Shown here piece after piece: positions 49,634 through 59,867 of a DNA stretch of 64,000 bases. The notes under the pieces were generated by a model that was not told where the DNA came from, did not search any database, and saw nothing but the letters and a program-made list of their open reading frames with translations. The position numbers were made by a program, and so were the translations under genes. The stretch is from Pseudobutyrivibrio ruminis CF1b (lineage in GTDB: Bacteria > Bacillota > Clostridia > Lachnospirales > Lachnospiraceae). Each line of letters starts with the position of its first letter. The stretch's first letter is position 1. Location: NCBI RefSeq assembly GCF_000424005.1, contig NZ_AUJB01000013.1, positions 124,001 through 188,000 on the forward strand, given 5' to 3'.

Positions 49634-51304
49634 ATGTTATTAAGTGGTTCAGAAATAATTATAGAATGTTTAAAAGAGCAGGGAGTTGACACCGTATTCG
49701 GTTATCCAGGCGGTGCAATCCTCAATCTTTATGATGAGCTTTACAAGCACAGCGATGAGATTCATCACGTGCTTACAAGCCATGAGCAGGGGGCTGCTCA
49801 CGCAGCAGATGGTTATGCCCGCGCAACAGGTAAGGTTGGCGTGTGCTTTGCAACAAGTGGTCCGGGAGCAACAAACCTTGTAACAGGTATTGCTACAGCT
49901 CACATGGATTCAGTTCCTATTGTTGCACTTACATGCAATGTTACATTACCTCTTCTTGGTAAGGATTCTTTCCAGGAGATAGATATTGCAGGCATTACAA
50001 TGCCAATTACAAAGCACAATTTCATCGTTAAGGACATCAGTGATTTGGCTGAGACAATTCGCCGTGCATTCCTTATTGCAAAGAGCGGACGTCCAGGTCC
50101 TGTACTTATCGATGTTCCAAAGGATGTTACAGCTCCTACAAATAAATATGAGTACATGCCTATGAAGCCTATTCCAGCAGGAAGGGTTAAGAAGGACATC
50201 ACAGAGTCAGCGCTCAATGAAGCTGTAAAGCTTATTAAGAAATCAAAAAAGCCAGTTATATTCGTAGGTGGTGGTGCAGTTCTTGCAAATGCATCAAAGG
50301 ACCTTAAGAAGTTTGTAGAATTAGTTGATGCACCAGTATGTGACACACTTATGGGCAAAGGCGCATTCAACGGCACAGATGAGAGATACCTTGGCATGCT
50401 TGGCATGCATGGAACAAAGGCTTCAAACCTCAGCGTTTCAGATTGCGATTTACTTATCGCCATCGGAACAAGATTCTCAGACAGAGTTCTTGGAAATCCT
50501 GAGAAGTTTGCAAGCAAGGCAAAGATTCTTCAGTTTGATGTAGATCCAGCCGAGATTAATAAAAACATCATGACAGACCATGCAATCATCGGTGATGTTA
50601 AGGAGACTCTTTCAAGAATCAATAAGCTTCTTGAACAGCAGAGTCATGAGGCTTGGATGAAGAATGCAAAGGCACTTGTTGAGAAGTATCCTCTCACAAT
50701 TCCAAAGGAAGGTCTTTCTGGTCCATTTATCGTGGCAGAGGCTTACCGCCAGACAAAGGGTGATGCAATTATCGCTACAGAGGTTGGACAGCACCAGATG
50801 TGGGCAGCTCAGTTCTACAAATATAAGAAACCACATCAGCTTCTTACATCAGGCGGACTTGGAACAATGGGATATGGTCTTGGCGCAGCAATCGGTGCAA
50901 AGACAGGAAATCCAGATAAGACAGTTATCAACATAGCAGGTGATGGCTGCTTCAGAATGAACATGAACGAATTGGCAACAGCAAGCAGAGAAAAGTTGCC
51001 TCTTATAGAAATTGTTGTAAACAATCATGTACTTGGAATGGTTAGACAGTGGCAGACGTTGTTCTACAACAAACATTATTCAGCAACTGTGCTTGACGAC
51101 GGTGTGGATTATGTCAAGCTTGCAGAGGCTATGGGATGCACAGGCGTACGCGTAACAACTCAGGAGGAGTTCTCGAAGGCGTTATCGGAGGCACTTCGAT
51201 CCGATAAGCCAGTGCTGATTGACTGTATCATCGACAGTGATGAGAAGGTATGGCCAATGGTAGCACCGGGAGCACCTATAAATGAGTTTTTTAAAGAAGA
51301 TTAA
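49634..51304 (+). CDS. ilvB: Acetolactate synthase, large (catalytic) subunit
   Basis: 556 residues. Thiamine-diphosphate enzyme that condenses pyruvate to acetolactate. VFGYPGGAILNLYDELYK, the catalytic Glu in LTSHEQGAAHAADGYARATG, KDSFQEIDIAGITMPITKHN and the TPP motif GDGCFRMNMNELATA are all present, and VLGMVRQWQTLFYN is the quinone-like/FAD-region signature of biosynthetic AHAS. The small regulatory subunit ilvN is not adjacent, unlike many Firmicutes. The stop is followed by serC after 49 bases. Confidence 0.95.
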   Translation: MLLSGSEIIIECLKEQGVDTVFGYPGGAILNLYDELYKHSDEIHHVLTSHEQGAAHAADGYARATGKVGVCFATSGPGATNLVTGIATAHMDSVPIVALTCNVTLPLLGKDSFQEIDIAGITMPITKHNFIVKDISDLAETIRRAFLIAKSGRPGPVLIDVPKDVTAPTNKYEYMPMKPIPAGRVKKDITESALNEAVKLIKKSKKPVIFVGGGAVLANASKDLKKFVELVDAPVCDTLMGKGAFNGTDERYLGMLGMHGTKASNLSVSDCDLLIAIGTRFSDRVLGNPEKFASKAKILQFDVDPAEINKNIMTDHAIIGDVKETLSRINKLLEQQSHEAWMKNAKALVEKYPLTIPKEGLSGPFIVAEAYRQTKGDAIIATEVGQHQMWAAQFYKYKKPHQLLTSGGLGTMGYGLGAAIGAKTGNPDKTVINIAGDGCFRMNMNELATASREKLPLIEIVVNNHVLGMVRQWQTLFYNKHYSATVLDDGVDYVKLAEAMGCTGVRVTTQEEFSKALSEALRSDKPVLIDCIIDSDEKVWPMVAPGAPINEFFKED

Positions 51305-51353
51305 ATTTCTTCTTTAAATACGAGTAGTCTTATAGAAAAGGAGATTTAGTGTA

Positions 51354-52436
51354 ATGAGCAGAGTTTTCAATTTTAGTGCAGGACCAGCAGTATTGCCTGA
51401 GGAGGTTCTTAAGGAAGCAGCAGATGAAATGCTTGATTATAAGGGCTGTGGCATGTCAGTTATGGAGATGAGTCACCGTTCCAAGGTTTTCGACCAGATT
51501 ATCAAGGAAGCAGAGGCTGACATCAGAACTCTTATGAACATTCCAGATAACTACAAGGTTCTTTTCCTTCAGGGTGGAGCAAGCCAGCAGTTTGCAGCTG
51601 TTCCTATGAACCTTATGAAGAACAAGAAGGCTGGATATATTATCACGGGTCAGTGGGCTAAGAAGGCATATCAGGAAGCAAAGATGTATGGTGAGGCTGT
51701 AGAACTTGCATCCTCAGCTGATGAGACATTCAGCTACATTCCAGATTGTTCGGATCTTCCTATCACAGATGATATGGATTATGTATATATCTGTGAGAAC
51801 AACACAATCTACGGCACAAAGTTCAAAACTCTTCCAAATACAAAGGGTAAGGATTTGGTAGCAGACGTTAGCTCATGCTTCCTTTCTGAGCCAGTTGATG
51901 TTACAAAGTATGGCATCATCTATGGTGGTGTTCAGAAGAACGTTGGACCAGCAGGTATGGTTATCGTAATCATCCGTGAGGATCTTATCCGTGATGATGT
52001 TCTTCCAGGCACACCAACAATGCTTAAGTATAAGACACAGGCAGACAACGACAGCCTTTACAACACACCTCCATGCTACGATATCTACATCTGTGGTAAG
52101 GTGTTCAAGTGGCTTCTTAAGAATGGCGGACTTACAGCTATGAAGGAGCTCAATGAGAAGAAGGCTAAGATTTTATATGATTACCTTGATTCTTCAAAGC
52201 TTTTCAAGGGTACTGTTAGAAAGGAAGACCGTTCACTTATGAATGTTCCTTTTGTTACAGGAAACGAAGAGCTTGATGCTAAGTTTGTAAAGGAGGCTAC
52301 AGCAGCAGGTTTTGTAAACCTTAAGGGACACAGAACTGTTGGTGGTATGAGAGCTTCTATCTACAACGCAATGCCAATCGAGGGTGTCGAGAAGTTAGTT
52401 GAGTTTATGAAGAAGTTTGAGGAGGAAAATGCCTAA
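51354..52436 (+). CDS. serC: Phosphoserine aminotransferase
   Basis: 360 residues. PLP enzyme that makes phosphoserine from 3-phosphohydroxypyruvate. FNFSAGPAVLPEEVLKEAA is the N-terminal signature, LFLQGGASQQFAAVPMNL binds PLP phosphate, and YGGVQKNVGPAGMVIVIIRE holds the Schiff-base Lys. Complete. ATG at 51354 follows AAAAGGAG by 10 bases. It overlaps serA by one base (TAATG), so the pair is translationally coupled. Confidence 0.97.
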   Translation: MSRVFNFSAGPAVLPEEVLKEAADEMLDYKGCGMSVMEMSHRSKVFDQIIKEAEADIRTLMNIPDNYKVLFLQGGASQQFAAVPMNLMKNKKAGYIITGQWAKKAYQEAKMYGEAVELASSADETFSYIPDCSDLPITDDMDYVYICENNTIYGTKFKTLPNTKGKDLVADVSSCFLSEPVDVTKYGIIYGGVQKNVGPAGMVIVIIREDLIRDDVLPGTPTMLKYKTQADNDSLYNTPPCYDIYICGKVFKWLLKNGGLTAMKELNEKKAKILYDYLDSSKLFKGTVRKEDRSLMNVPFVTGNEELDAKFVKEATAAGFVNLKGHRTVGGMRASIYNAMPIEGVEKLVEFMKKFEEENA

Positions 52437-53599
52437 TGTATACATTTAATTGCTTAAATCCAATTTCTGACAAGGGCTTAGAGCTTTTCTCAACAGACTA
52501 TAAAAAGGTAGAGACAATCGGTGAGGCAGATGCTGTTCTTGTACGTTCAGCTGCTATGCACGACATCGAGCTTGGTGACAAGCTTTCATGTGTTGCCCGT
52601 GCCGGCGCCGGTGTAAACAATATTCCACTTGATAAGTGTGCTGAGGAAGGTATTGTTGTTTTCAATACTCCTGGTGCGAACGCAAATGGTGTTAAGGAGC
52701 TTGTTTTTGCAGGAATGCTTCTTGCAAGCCGTGACATCGTTGGTGGTATTAAGTGGGTTGAAGAAAACAAAGATGACGAGAACATCGGAAAGACAGCAGA
52801 GAAGGCTAAGAAGGCTTTTGCTGGTACTGAAATCGCTGGCAAGAAGCTTGGCGTTATCGGTCTTGGCGCAATCGGTGTAAAGGTTGCCAACGATGCTAAC
52901 CGTCTTGGTATGGAAGTTCTTGGCTATGATCCATACATCTCAGTAAATGCCGCTTGGAATCTTTCACGTAATGTAAAGCACGTTACTAACGTTGAGGACA
53001 TCTATAGAGAGTGCGATTTCATTACAGTTCATGTACCACTTCTTGATGCCACAAAGGGCATGATCAACAAAGAGGCTGTACAGCTTATGAAGAAGGGTGT
53101 TGTTATTCTTAACTTTGCCCGTGATCTTCTTGTTGACGAGAAGGCAGTTATCGATGGAATCGAGGCTGGTAAGGTACGTCATTACGTAACAGATTTTGCA
53201 AATCCTACAACAGCTGGTGTAAAGGGTGTTATCTGTACACCTCATCTTGGCGCTTCTACAGAGGAGGCTGAGGATAACTGTGCAGTTATGGCTGTTAAGG
53301 AAGTTATGGATTACATGGAGAATGGAAACATTACTCACTCTGTAAATTATCCTGACTGCGATATGGGAATCTGCACAGCAGAGTCTCGTGTAGCTATTCT
53401 TCACAAGAATAAGGCAGGTCTTATTGCTTCATTTACTACAATTCTTAGTAATGACAATGTAAACGTAGAAGATATGACAAACAAGAGCCGTGGCGACTAT
53501 GCATATACACTCCTGGATTTAGGCTCAAAGCTTAGCGATTCAGTTGTATCAGAAATCGAGAAGGTAGAAGGAGTAATAAAAGTAAGGGTGGTTAAATAA
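52436..53599 (+). CDS. serA: D-3-phosphoglycerate dehydrogenase with C-terminal ACT domain
   Basis: 387 residues. First step of serine synthesis. KLSCVARAGAGVNNIPLDKC is the substrate loop, LGVIGLGAIGVKVANDANRL the NAD site, NFARDLLVDEKA and CTPHLGASTEEAEDN hold the catalytic Arg/Glu/His set. Residues about 318-387 form an ACT domain (RVAILHKNKAGLIASFTTIL) for serine feedback. It is a shorter type of SerA without the extra intervening domain. DUF1015 follows after two bases. Confidence 0.95.
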   Translation: MYTFNCLNPISDKGLELFSTDYKKVETIGEADAVLVRSAAMHDIELGDKLSCVARAGAGVNNIPLDKCAEEGIVVFNTPGANANGVKELVFAGMLLASRDIVGGIKWVEENKDDENIGKTAEKAKKAFAGTEIAGKKLGVIGLGAIGVKVANDANRLGMEVLGYDPYISVNAAWNLSRNVKHVTNVEDIYRECDFITVHVPLLDATKGMINKEAVQLMKKGVVILNFARDLLVDEKAVIDGIEAGKVRHYVTDFANPTTAGVKGVICTPHLGASTEEAEDNCAVMAVKEVMDYMENGNITHSVNYPDCDMGICTAESRVAILHKNKAGLIASFTTILSNDNVNVEDMTNKSRGDYAYTLLDLGSKLSDSVVSEIEKVEGVIKVRVVK

Positions 53600-53601
53600 G
53601 G

Positions 53602-54837
53602 ATGGCGTTAATAGTACCATTTAAGGCTATACGTCCAACTAAGGAAGAGGCTGCTACTATAGCAGCCCTTCCTTATGATGTTTATAGCAGAAAAGAAGCT
53701 TATGAGAAGGTAAAAGAACAGCCTGGTTCCTTTCTGGCAATCGACAGACCGGAGACACAGTTTGCCGAGGATGTAGATATGTATTCTGACGCTGTTTATA
53801 ACAAGGCGGCAGAGATGCTTAATCAGTGGATTTCTGATGGCAGATTCATGCAGGACACTGATGACTTTTATTATGTTTACGAGCTGACAATGGATGGACG
53901 TTCTCAGACAGGTATAGTAGCCTGTGCATCCATTGACGATTATCAGAACTCAGTAATTAAAAAGCATGAGAACACCAGAGCAGAGAAGGAGCAGGACAGA
54001 ATCAGACATGTTGATACCTGTAGTGCTCAGACTGGTCCAATCTTTCTGGCATACAAGGCAGATTCCACAATCAGTGGAGTGGTTTCAAAGATAAAAAGCC
54101 GTCAGCCACAGTATGATTTTACAGCAGAAGATGGAATCAGACATCGCTGCTGGGTTATTGATAAGATGATGGATAAGGCTCTTATTGCAACAGCCTTTGA
54201 CAAGATGAATAGCATTTACATTGCTGACGGTCACCATCGTGCAGCCAGTGCTGTTAAAGTAGGATTAAAGAGAAGAGAAGATAATCCAGGCTACACTGGA
54301 AAAGAAGATTTCAATTTCTTCTTATCAGTTTTATTCCCAGATGAGGAACTTAAGATTTACGACTATAACAGAGTGGTAAAGGATTTAAATGGACTTGCTC
54401 CGGAAGAGCTATTAGAGGAGCTTGATTCAATCGTAGATATTGTTGAAACATCAGAATCTCCAATCAGACCTGCCAAAAAAGGTCAGTGGAGCATGCTTTT
54501 GGAAGGAACCTGGTATTTATGTCAGGTAAAGCCAGAGCTTATGGTAGATGACCCTGTTGAAGGTCTTGATGTATCACTTCTTCAGAATCTTGTTCTTGAG
54601 CCACTTTTAGGCATCCAGGATCCAAAGACTGACGACAGAATAGATTTCGTCGGTGGAATCAGAGGTCTTGAGGAGCTTGAAAGAAGATGCAACAGTGATT
54701 GTAAAATCGCATTTGCAATGTACCCAACAAGCATTCAGGAGCTTTTTGATGTGGCAGATGCAGGACTATTGATGCCTCCTAAAAGCACATGGTTTGAGCC
54801 AAAGTTACGTAGCGGATTGTTCATACATAAGATATAA
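53602..54837 (+). CDS. DUF1015 family protein
   Basis: 411 residues. LIVPFKAIRPTKEEAATIAA, LPYDVYSRKEAYEKVKEQPG, HENTRAEKEQDRIRHVDTCS and IYIADGHHRAASAVKVGLKR match DUF1015 along its length. The conserved DGHHR and NTR motifs suggest an active site but no reaction is proven; members often follow serA, and a kinase-like function has been suggested for serine metabolism in other species. It is the last gene of the serC-serA run and ends at a terminator. Confidence 0.9.
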   Translation: MALIVPFKAIRPTKEEAATIAALPYDVYSRKEAYEKVKEQPGSFLAIDRPETQFAEDVDMYSDAVYNKAAEMLNQWISDGRFMQDTDDFYYVYELTMDGRSQTGIVACASIDDYQNSVIKKHENTRAEKEQDRIRHVDTCSAQTGPIFLAYKADSTISGVVSKIKSRQPQYDFTAEDGIRHRCWVIDKMMDKALIATAFDKMNSIYIADGHHRAASAVKVGLKRREDNPGYTGKEDFNFFLSVLFPDEELKIYDYNRVVKDLNGLAPEELLEELDSIVDIVETSESPIRPAKKGQWSMLLEGTWYLCQVKPELMVDDPVEGLDVSLLQNLVLEPLLGIQDPKTDDRIDFVGGIRGLEELERRCNSDCKIAFAMYPTSIQELFDVADAGLLMPPKSTWFEPKLRSGLFIHKI

Positions 54838-54840
54838 AAA

Positions 54841-54876
54841 AACTCCCGACAGATTTAATTCTGCCGGGAGTTTTGC
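54841..54876. terminator. Bidirectional terminator after DUF1015
   Basis: AACTCCCG(A)CAG (54841-54852) with CTG(C)CGGGAGTT (54861-54872), eight-base loop, T-run on the + side and A-run (54836-54842) on the other, serving both convergent genes. Confidence 0.85.
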
Positions 54877-54878
54877 AT

Positions 54879-55940
54879 TTAATTATTACCTATTGGTTGT
54901 TCACGAAGTTCCTTTCGTGTCACAAGTATATCGTCCCAGTCTTTCACGATTGAAATATTGAAATCGGGCTCAATCTCATCGTAGAAGCCTTCACTTTCCA
55001 TGGTTTTTATAGCTTCGCCAATTTCTGTCATGTTAATTAATGAATCTTTTTCTCCAACTACAGCGGCACGGAACATTTCTCCTAGGTAATAGCACTGATG
55101 TATTTCTTTAAAGCTGCTGTACTGCTTCTGTAAGGCGAGATCCAGGTTATATACATATTCAAGGTACTCAGGAGTGCTTAAATACCAGGCGTCGTCGCTG
55201 AAAGTCACTACTCTTAACATTCGCATGTAGTCGTAGCCTGCCAGGCCGTTTTCTCCATATAAAGCATTCACGCAGGCAGCGGCTTTTACCTGGTAGAAAT
55301 AATCAGTAGAAATATCATTGTTTTTAAATGTCTCATCATCAATATCATCAACATTTTCAAAGGTAAAATCGTCGCCGTATGTGGTATTTATATATTCGAT
55401 GAGCTTTTTTGTGTCGGGATCATTTTGAATATAGGCACGGCATTTTGCCTGGTGACCATATTTAAGCATTTCCTCAATTGTTAATTTTGCAGAATCTCTG
55501 TCGGTTATTCCCCAGGCGCCCTCTAGAAAATCTTTGTTGTCAAACATTGATAATGTGGATTTTCCGAAAGCACCCAGACTGTCTTTGTATGTACGAAAGT
55601 CTTCCCAATATGCATAAAGTGAGGTTACGTGAGCTCCAAAAATATAGCAGCTACAATCCGCCTCTGCATAATAATATGGAGCAACAAGTTCAGAATCTGC
55701 GCCGCTACCATCAAAAGTTTCGTCATATGTGATTATAAGATTGCTATAGTCAGGGTTTTCTGTTCTTTCATAATCGGGTACGGCCTGTGGAGGAGTGACA
55801 GGCACTGTGTCTTCAGTAGAAGTGTCTGCATTTTCACCACTATCAGTAACGCTGTCAGTTATTCCACCACATCCCGAAAGAAAGCTTGTCAGCCCAATAG
55901 CTAATACAAGTGTTGATGTAACGATAAATTTATTTTTCAT
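54879..55940 (-). CDS. Lipoprotein with DUF1266-like region
   Basis: 353 residues. The signal peptide ends in a lipobox (SFLSGC, Cys24), followed by an acidic Ser/Thr linker to about residue 60. The remaining globular part contains WGITDRDSAKLTIEEMLKYG and GYDYMRMLRVVTFSDDAWYL, which resemble DUF1266 proteins of unknown role. It should be anchored on the outer face of the membrane. It is a single-gene unit, convergent with DUF1015 and divergent from mscS. No substrate-binding-protein features were recognised. Confidence 0.7.
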   Translation of the reverse strand: MKNKFIVTSTLVLAIGLTSFLSGCGGITDSVTDSGENADTSTEDTVPVTPPQAVPDYERTENPDYSNLIITYDETFDGSGADSELVAPYYYAEADCSCYIFGAHVTSLYAYWEDFRTYKDSLGAFGKSTLSMFDNKDFLEGAWGITDRDSAKLTIEEMLKYGHQAKCRAYIQNDPDTKKLIEYINTTYGDDFTFENVDDIDDETFKNNDISTDYFYQVKAAACVNALYGENGLAGYDYMRMLRVVTFSDDAWYLSTPEYLEYVYNLDLALQKQYSSFKEIHQCYYLGEMFRAAVVGEKDSLINMTEIGEAIKTMESEGFYDEIEPDFNISIVKDWDDILVTRKELREQPIGNN

Positions 55941-56023
55941 AATCTAAAATCCTTTCTAAAAAATAATGGATTTGTTGAAATTAAAGAGATTTTACCACAG
56001 GAATGTGAAAAAAATCGGAGCTA

Positions 56024-56032
56024 TGATATAAT
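56024..56032 (+). promoter_or_regulatory. Extended -10 for the mscS gene
   Basis: TGATATAAT: perfect TATAAT with an upstream TG, 33 bases before ATG at 56065. The -35 is weak. Confidence 0.6.
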
Positions 56033-56064
56033 AGTTAGGATTGTAATAATGGGAGGATAGTAAG

Positions 56065-56946
56065 ATGCTTTTATTAGAAGCAACACCAGTTATGCCAGAA
56101 GAAATAGTTGAAGAAATCCAAAAGGGTATTCTTCAGCAGCAGATAGAACAATTAATTCCAAAATTTTGGAGTTTTTTATGGTGTGCGGTACTTGCACTAG
56201 TTGTATTTATTATAGGTTCACAGATCATCAAGGGAATCATTAAGCTTTTTCACAAGGCTATGAATCTCCGTGATGTAGACCCAGGAGTAGAGACATTTCT
56301 GGAATCTGTTTTAAAATGGATTTTCTATATAATCTTAATCACTAGCATTCTCGGTCTGTTTGGAGTTACCACTACATCCATATCGGCTGCAGTTGCAGGT
56401 CTTGGTGTTACAATTGGTCTTGCTTTACAGGGAGCTCTTTCCAACTTCGCAGGCGGTGTGCTTATTCTTTTAATGCACCCATTCAGAGTTGGAGATTATA
56501 TTATCGAGCATGCAAGTGGCCAGGAAGGCAAGGTCGAGAAGATTAACATCATTTATACCACACTTAAAATGATCGATGGACGCATGGTTCAGATTCCTAA
56601 CGGTACACTTTCATCTGCATCTCTCACAAACTGTACTTCCATGACCAGAAGAATGTTTAATGAGACAGTAGGAATCAGCTATGACAGTGACATAAAGAAG
56701 GCTAAGGAAATAATGTTAGAGGTTGCTGAGAAGCAGGATCATCTTATTACATCGGAGCCTATTCAGACATTTGTTTCAGAACTTGGAGACAGCGCAGTTC
56801 AGATTGGACTTCGTTTTTGGGTCGAGACAGAATACTTCTGGCCTACAAAATGGGCTGTATTAGAAGAAATTAAAAATAGATTTGATAAAGCGGGTGTTGA
56901 GATCTGCTTTAATCAGTTAGATGTTCACATCAAGAAGGAGAGCTAA
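56065..56946 (+). CDS. Small-conductance mechanosensitive channel (MscS family)
   Basis: 293 residues. About three membrane segments: 36-60, 82-108 and the pore helix 111-135 (VAGLGVTIGLALQGALSNFA with the Gly/Ala packing pattern). The beta domain follows with LLMHPFRVGDYII and VQIPNGTLSSASLTNCTSM, the MscS signature. It opens on membrane tension and protects against hypo-osmotic shock. GGGAGG precedes the ATG. The M16 protease gene begins four bases after its stop. Confidence 0.93.
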   Translation: MLLLEATPVMPEEIVEEIQKGILQQQIEQLIPKFWSFLWCAVLALVVFIIGSQIIKGIIKLFHKAMNLRDVDPGVETFLESVLKWIFYIILITSILGLFGVTTTSISAAVAGLGVTIGLALQGALSNFAGGVLILLMHPFRVGDYIIEHASGQEGKVEKINIIYTTLKMIDGRMVQIPNGTLSSASLTNCTSMTRRMFNETVGISYDSDIKKAKEIMLEVAEKQDHLITSEPIQTFVSELGDSAVQIGLRFWVETEYFWPTKWAVLEEIKNRFDKAGVEICFNQLDVHIKKES

Positions 56947-56950
56947 CACG

Positions 56951-59857
56951 TTGAACAAAGCATACGAATTAATAAAGGAAGAAAAACTTGAGGGACTTGA
57001 TTCCCTTGGATTCATATTTGAACACAAGAAGACAAAAGCCAGAATTTGTTTTATTTCAAACGATGATGTAAACAAGGTATTTTATGTAGGGTTTAGAACA
57101 CCACCAAAAGATTCCACTGGTGTGGCACATATCGTTGAGCACACAGTACTTTGTGGTTCTGAAAAATATCCAGTTAAAGATCCATTCGTTGAATTGGTAA
57201 AGGGAAGTCTTAATACATTCCTTAATGCCATCACATATCCAGATAAAACTGTATATCCAATTGCCAGCACCAATGACAATGATTACATGAACCTCATTGA
57301 TGTTTATATGGATGCAGTTTTCCATCCAAACATCTACAAGTATCGTGAGATATTTGAGCAGGAGGGATGGCACTATGAGATGGAAGATGAGGACAGTGAT
57401 TTGACCATCAATGGTGTTGTTTACAACGAAATGAAGGGTGCATACTCTTCACCAGATGATGTTCTCAACCGTCAGATTTTGAATTCACTTTTCCCTGACA
57501 CTACTTACGCTATTGAGTCAGGCGGTGATCCAAAGGTTATTCCATCACTTACTTATGAGGATTTCCTTGCTTTCCACAGCAAGTATTATCATCCAAGTAA
57601 TTCATACATCTACATCTACGGCGATGTTGATATAGATGACCTTTTAGAATATTTAGATACAAAATATCTCCGCTACTACGACTATCTCGAGGTAGATTCT
57701 GAAATTCAGATGCAAAAGCCTTTTGATAAGCCAGTGGAGATTACACTTGACTATTCAATCGCTGCAGACCAGGATCCTGAGAACAACACATACCTTTCTT
57801 ACAATGTATGTATAGGCGATGTGTTAGATTCTAACATGTACCGTGCATTCGATATATTAAATTACGCTTTAGTTTCTGCTCCAGGCGCCCCATTATACCA
57901 GGCTCTCATTGATGCTAACATCGCTGAGGATGTTGAGTGTTCATTCGAGTCATCACAGCGTCAGATGTTCTTTAGCATTGTTGCAAGAGGTGCCAATGAG
58001 GAAGATAAGGATCGATTCGTTGAGATTATCGAGACTACATTGGAGAAAGAAATAAAGAAGGGTATCGACAAAAAGACTCTTTTTGCTGCTATTAACGGTG
58101 AGCAGTTTAGAGCAAGAGAGCTGGATTTTGGTAGTGCGCCAAAGGGACTTATCATCGGTCTTCAGCTTTTAGACAGCTGGCTTTATGATAAGAGTAGACC
58201 ATTCTTACATCTTCATTCTATTGAAGTTTTGGAGAAAATTAAATCTAGAGTTGAGAATGGATTATTTGATTACATTGCCGATGTTTACCTTTTATCAAAC
58301 AATCATAAGTCAATTGTTACACTTCGTCCTAAGCAGGGACTTACAGGCGCAGATGATGAAGAGTTGAGAAGACATCTGGCAGATGTAAAATCAAAGCTTT
58401 CAAAGGAAGAAATTAAGGAAATAGTTGAACATACAGCTTACCTGAAGGAATATCAGGAGACACCAAGTCCTAAAAAAGATTTGGAGAAGATTCCAATGCT
58501 TTCGCGTCTGGATCTTAAAAGAGAGGCTCGTCCAATCGACCTTTCAGTTCATGACGAAGATGGCACCACACTTCTTCACCATAAGGTAAGCACAAACGGA
58601 ATCCATTACTTCAATATGGTATTCGATATCAGTGATATTAGTGCTGAATGGCTTCCATATGTGTCAATGCTTGAGAGATTCATCGGATTAATGGATACAG
58701 AGCATTACACTTACACTGATTTTACAAACGAGATGTATCTCCACACAGGTGGAATTTCTACAAACACAGCTGTATATGAAGTGCTTGATTCACCTGATGA
58801 GTGCAGAGTTACTTTTGAAGTTCGTTCTAAGTTTATATATGATGAAGCAGATGCAGCCAAGGATTTGGCTATGGAGATGATTCTCCATTCTGATTTTTCC
58901 GATGAGAAGCGATTAAAGGAGCTTATCACAGCTGAAAAATCTCACATGGAATCAAACATCAGCTCACGTGGAAACATGATTGCAGCCACAAGAGCACGCT
59001 GTGGATTCTCAAAGAAGGCAGCTATTTCAGAAGCGGGAAGCGGAATTACATTCTATCGCTTCTTAGTGGACCTGGAAGAGAATTTTGATAGTAGAAAAGA
59101 AGAAGTTATATCTAAATTAAATTTATTAACTAAGTATATTTTCTCTAAATCAAGACTCATTGTTTCATCTACAGGAAAGGCTGAGGTCCTTAGCCAGGCC
59201 AAGAGACTTGCTGCTGAAATCAAACCATTATTATCTGAAGAGAGATACGATTTTGGTGGCTTTAAGTTTGAGGAGCACGAAGTAAAAGAGGCTCTTAAAG
59301 ATGCTTCACAGATTCAGTACGTTGCCATGGCTGGAGATTTCAGAAAAGCCGGGTATGAGTACAATGGAGCATTCAAAATTTTAAATACCATTCTTGGATA
59401 TGATTATTTCTGGATTAAGGTAAGAGTTCAGGGTGGTGCATATGGATGCAACATGAATTCAAGCCGACAGGGTGATTTGGTATTCGTTTCATATCGTGAT
59501 CCAAATCTTACAGAGACATTAAAGGTCTTTGAGGAGACAGGAGATTACCTTAGAAACTTCACCGCTGACGATAGAGATATGACAAAGTACATTATTGGTA
59601 CTGTCAGCGGAATGGATACACCACTCACTCCTTCACAGCGAGGACTCAGAGGTCTGAACTGCTACATGTCAGGCACCACATACGAGAATCTTCAGAAGGT
59701 ACGTAATGAGGTTCTTGATGCAACAGTAGAAGATATCAGAGCACTTGCCGCTCCTATCGATGCCGCAGTAGCCCAGCGTTATATATGTGTCGTAGGAAAC
59801 GAGAACGTGATAGAAGATAATAAAGAAATATTTAAAGAAATAAGTAGTTTATATTAA
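56951..59857 (+). CDS. M16C family zinc metalloprotease (presequence-protease-like)
   Basis: 968 residues from TTG at 56951 with AAGGAG at 56935-56940; the alternative ATG at 56921 lies within mscS and would add ten basic residues. HIVEHTVLCGSEKYPVKDPF contains the inverted zinc motif HxxEH (about 60), with the third ligand Glu about 75 residues further in NGVVYNEMKGAYSSPDD. The C-terminal half contains the RxxxY-type region (GGAYGCNMNSS). Four-domain organisation and length fit M16C (PreP, SPH). It degrades peptides in the cytoplasm or at the surface. Adjacent to era. Confidence 0.93.
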   Translation: MNKAYELIKEEKLEGLDSLGFIFEHKKTKARICFISNDDVNKVFYVGFRTPPKDSTGVAHIVEHTVLCGSEKYPVKDPFVELVKGSLNTFLNAITYPDKTVYPIASTNDNDYMNLIDVYMDAVFHPNIYKYREIFEQEGWHYEMEDEDSDLTINGVVYNEMKGAYSSPDDVLNRQILNSLFPDTTYAIESGGDPKVIPSLTYEDFLAFHSKYYHPSNSYIYIYGDVDIDDLLEYLDTKYLRYYDYLEVDSEIQMQKPFDKPVEITLDYSIAADQDPENNTYLSYNVCIGDVLDSNMYRAFDILNYALVSAPGAPLYQALIDANIAEDVECSFESSQRQMFFSIVARGANEEDKDRFVEIIETTLEKEIKKGIDKKTLFAAINGEQFRARELDFGSAPKGLIIGLQLLDSWLYDKSRPFLHLHSIEVLEKIKSRVENGLFDYIADVYLLSNNHKSIVTLRPKQGLTGADDEELRRHLADVKSKLSKEEIKEIVEHTAYLKEYQETPSPKKDLEKIPMLSRLDLKREARPIDLSVHDEDGTTLLHHKVSTNGIHYFNMVFDISDISAEWLPYVSMLERFIGLMDTEHYTYTDFTNEMYLHTGGISTNTAVYEVLDSPDECRVTFEVRSKFIYDEADAAKDLAMEMILHSDFSDEKRLKELITAEKSHMESNISSRGNMIAATRARCGFSKKAAISEAGSGITFYRFLVDLEENFDSRKEEVISKLNLLTKYIFSKSRLIVSSTGKAEVLSQAKRLAAEIKPLLSEERYDFGGFKFEEHEVKEALKDASQIQYVAMAGDFRKAGYEYNGAFKILNTILGYDYFWIKVRVQGGAYGCNMNSSRQGDLVFVSYRDPNLTETLKVFEETGDYLRNFTADDRDMTKYIIGTVSGMDTPLTPSQRGLRGLNCYMSGTTYENLQKVRNEVLDATVEDIRALAAPIDAAVAQRYICVVGNENVIEDNKEIFKEISSLY

Positions 59858-59867
59858 GAGGTAAAGT

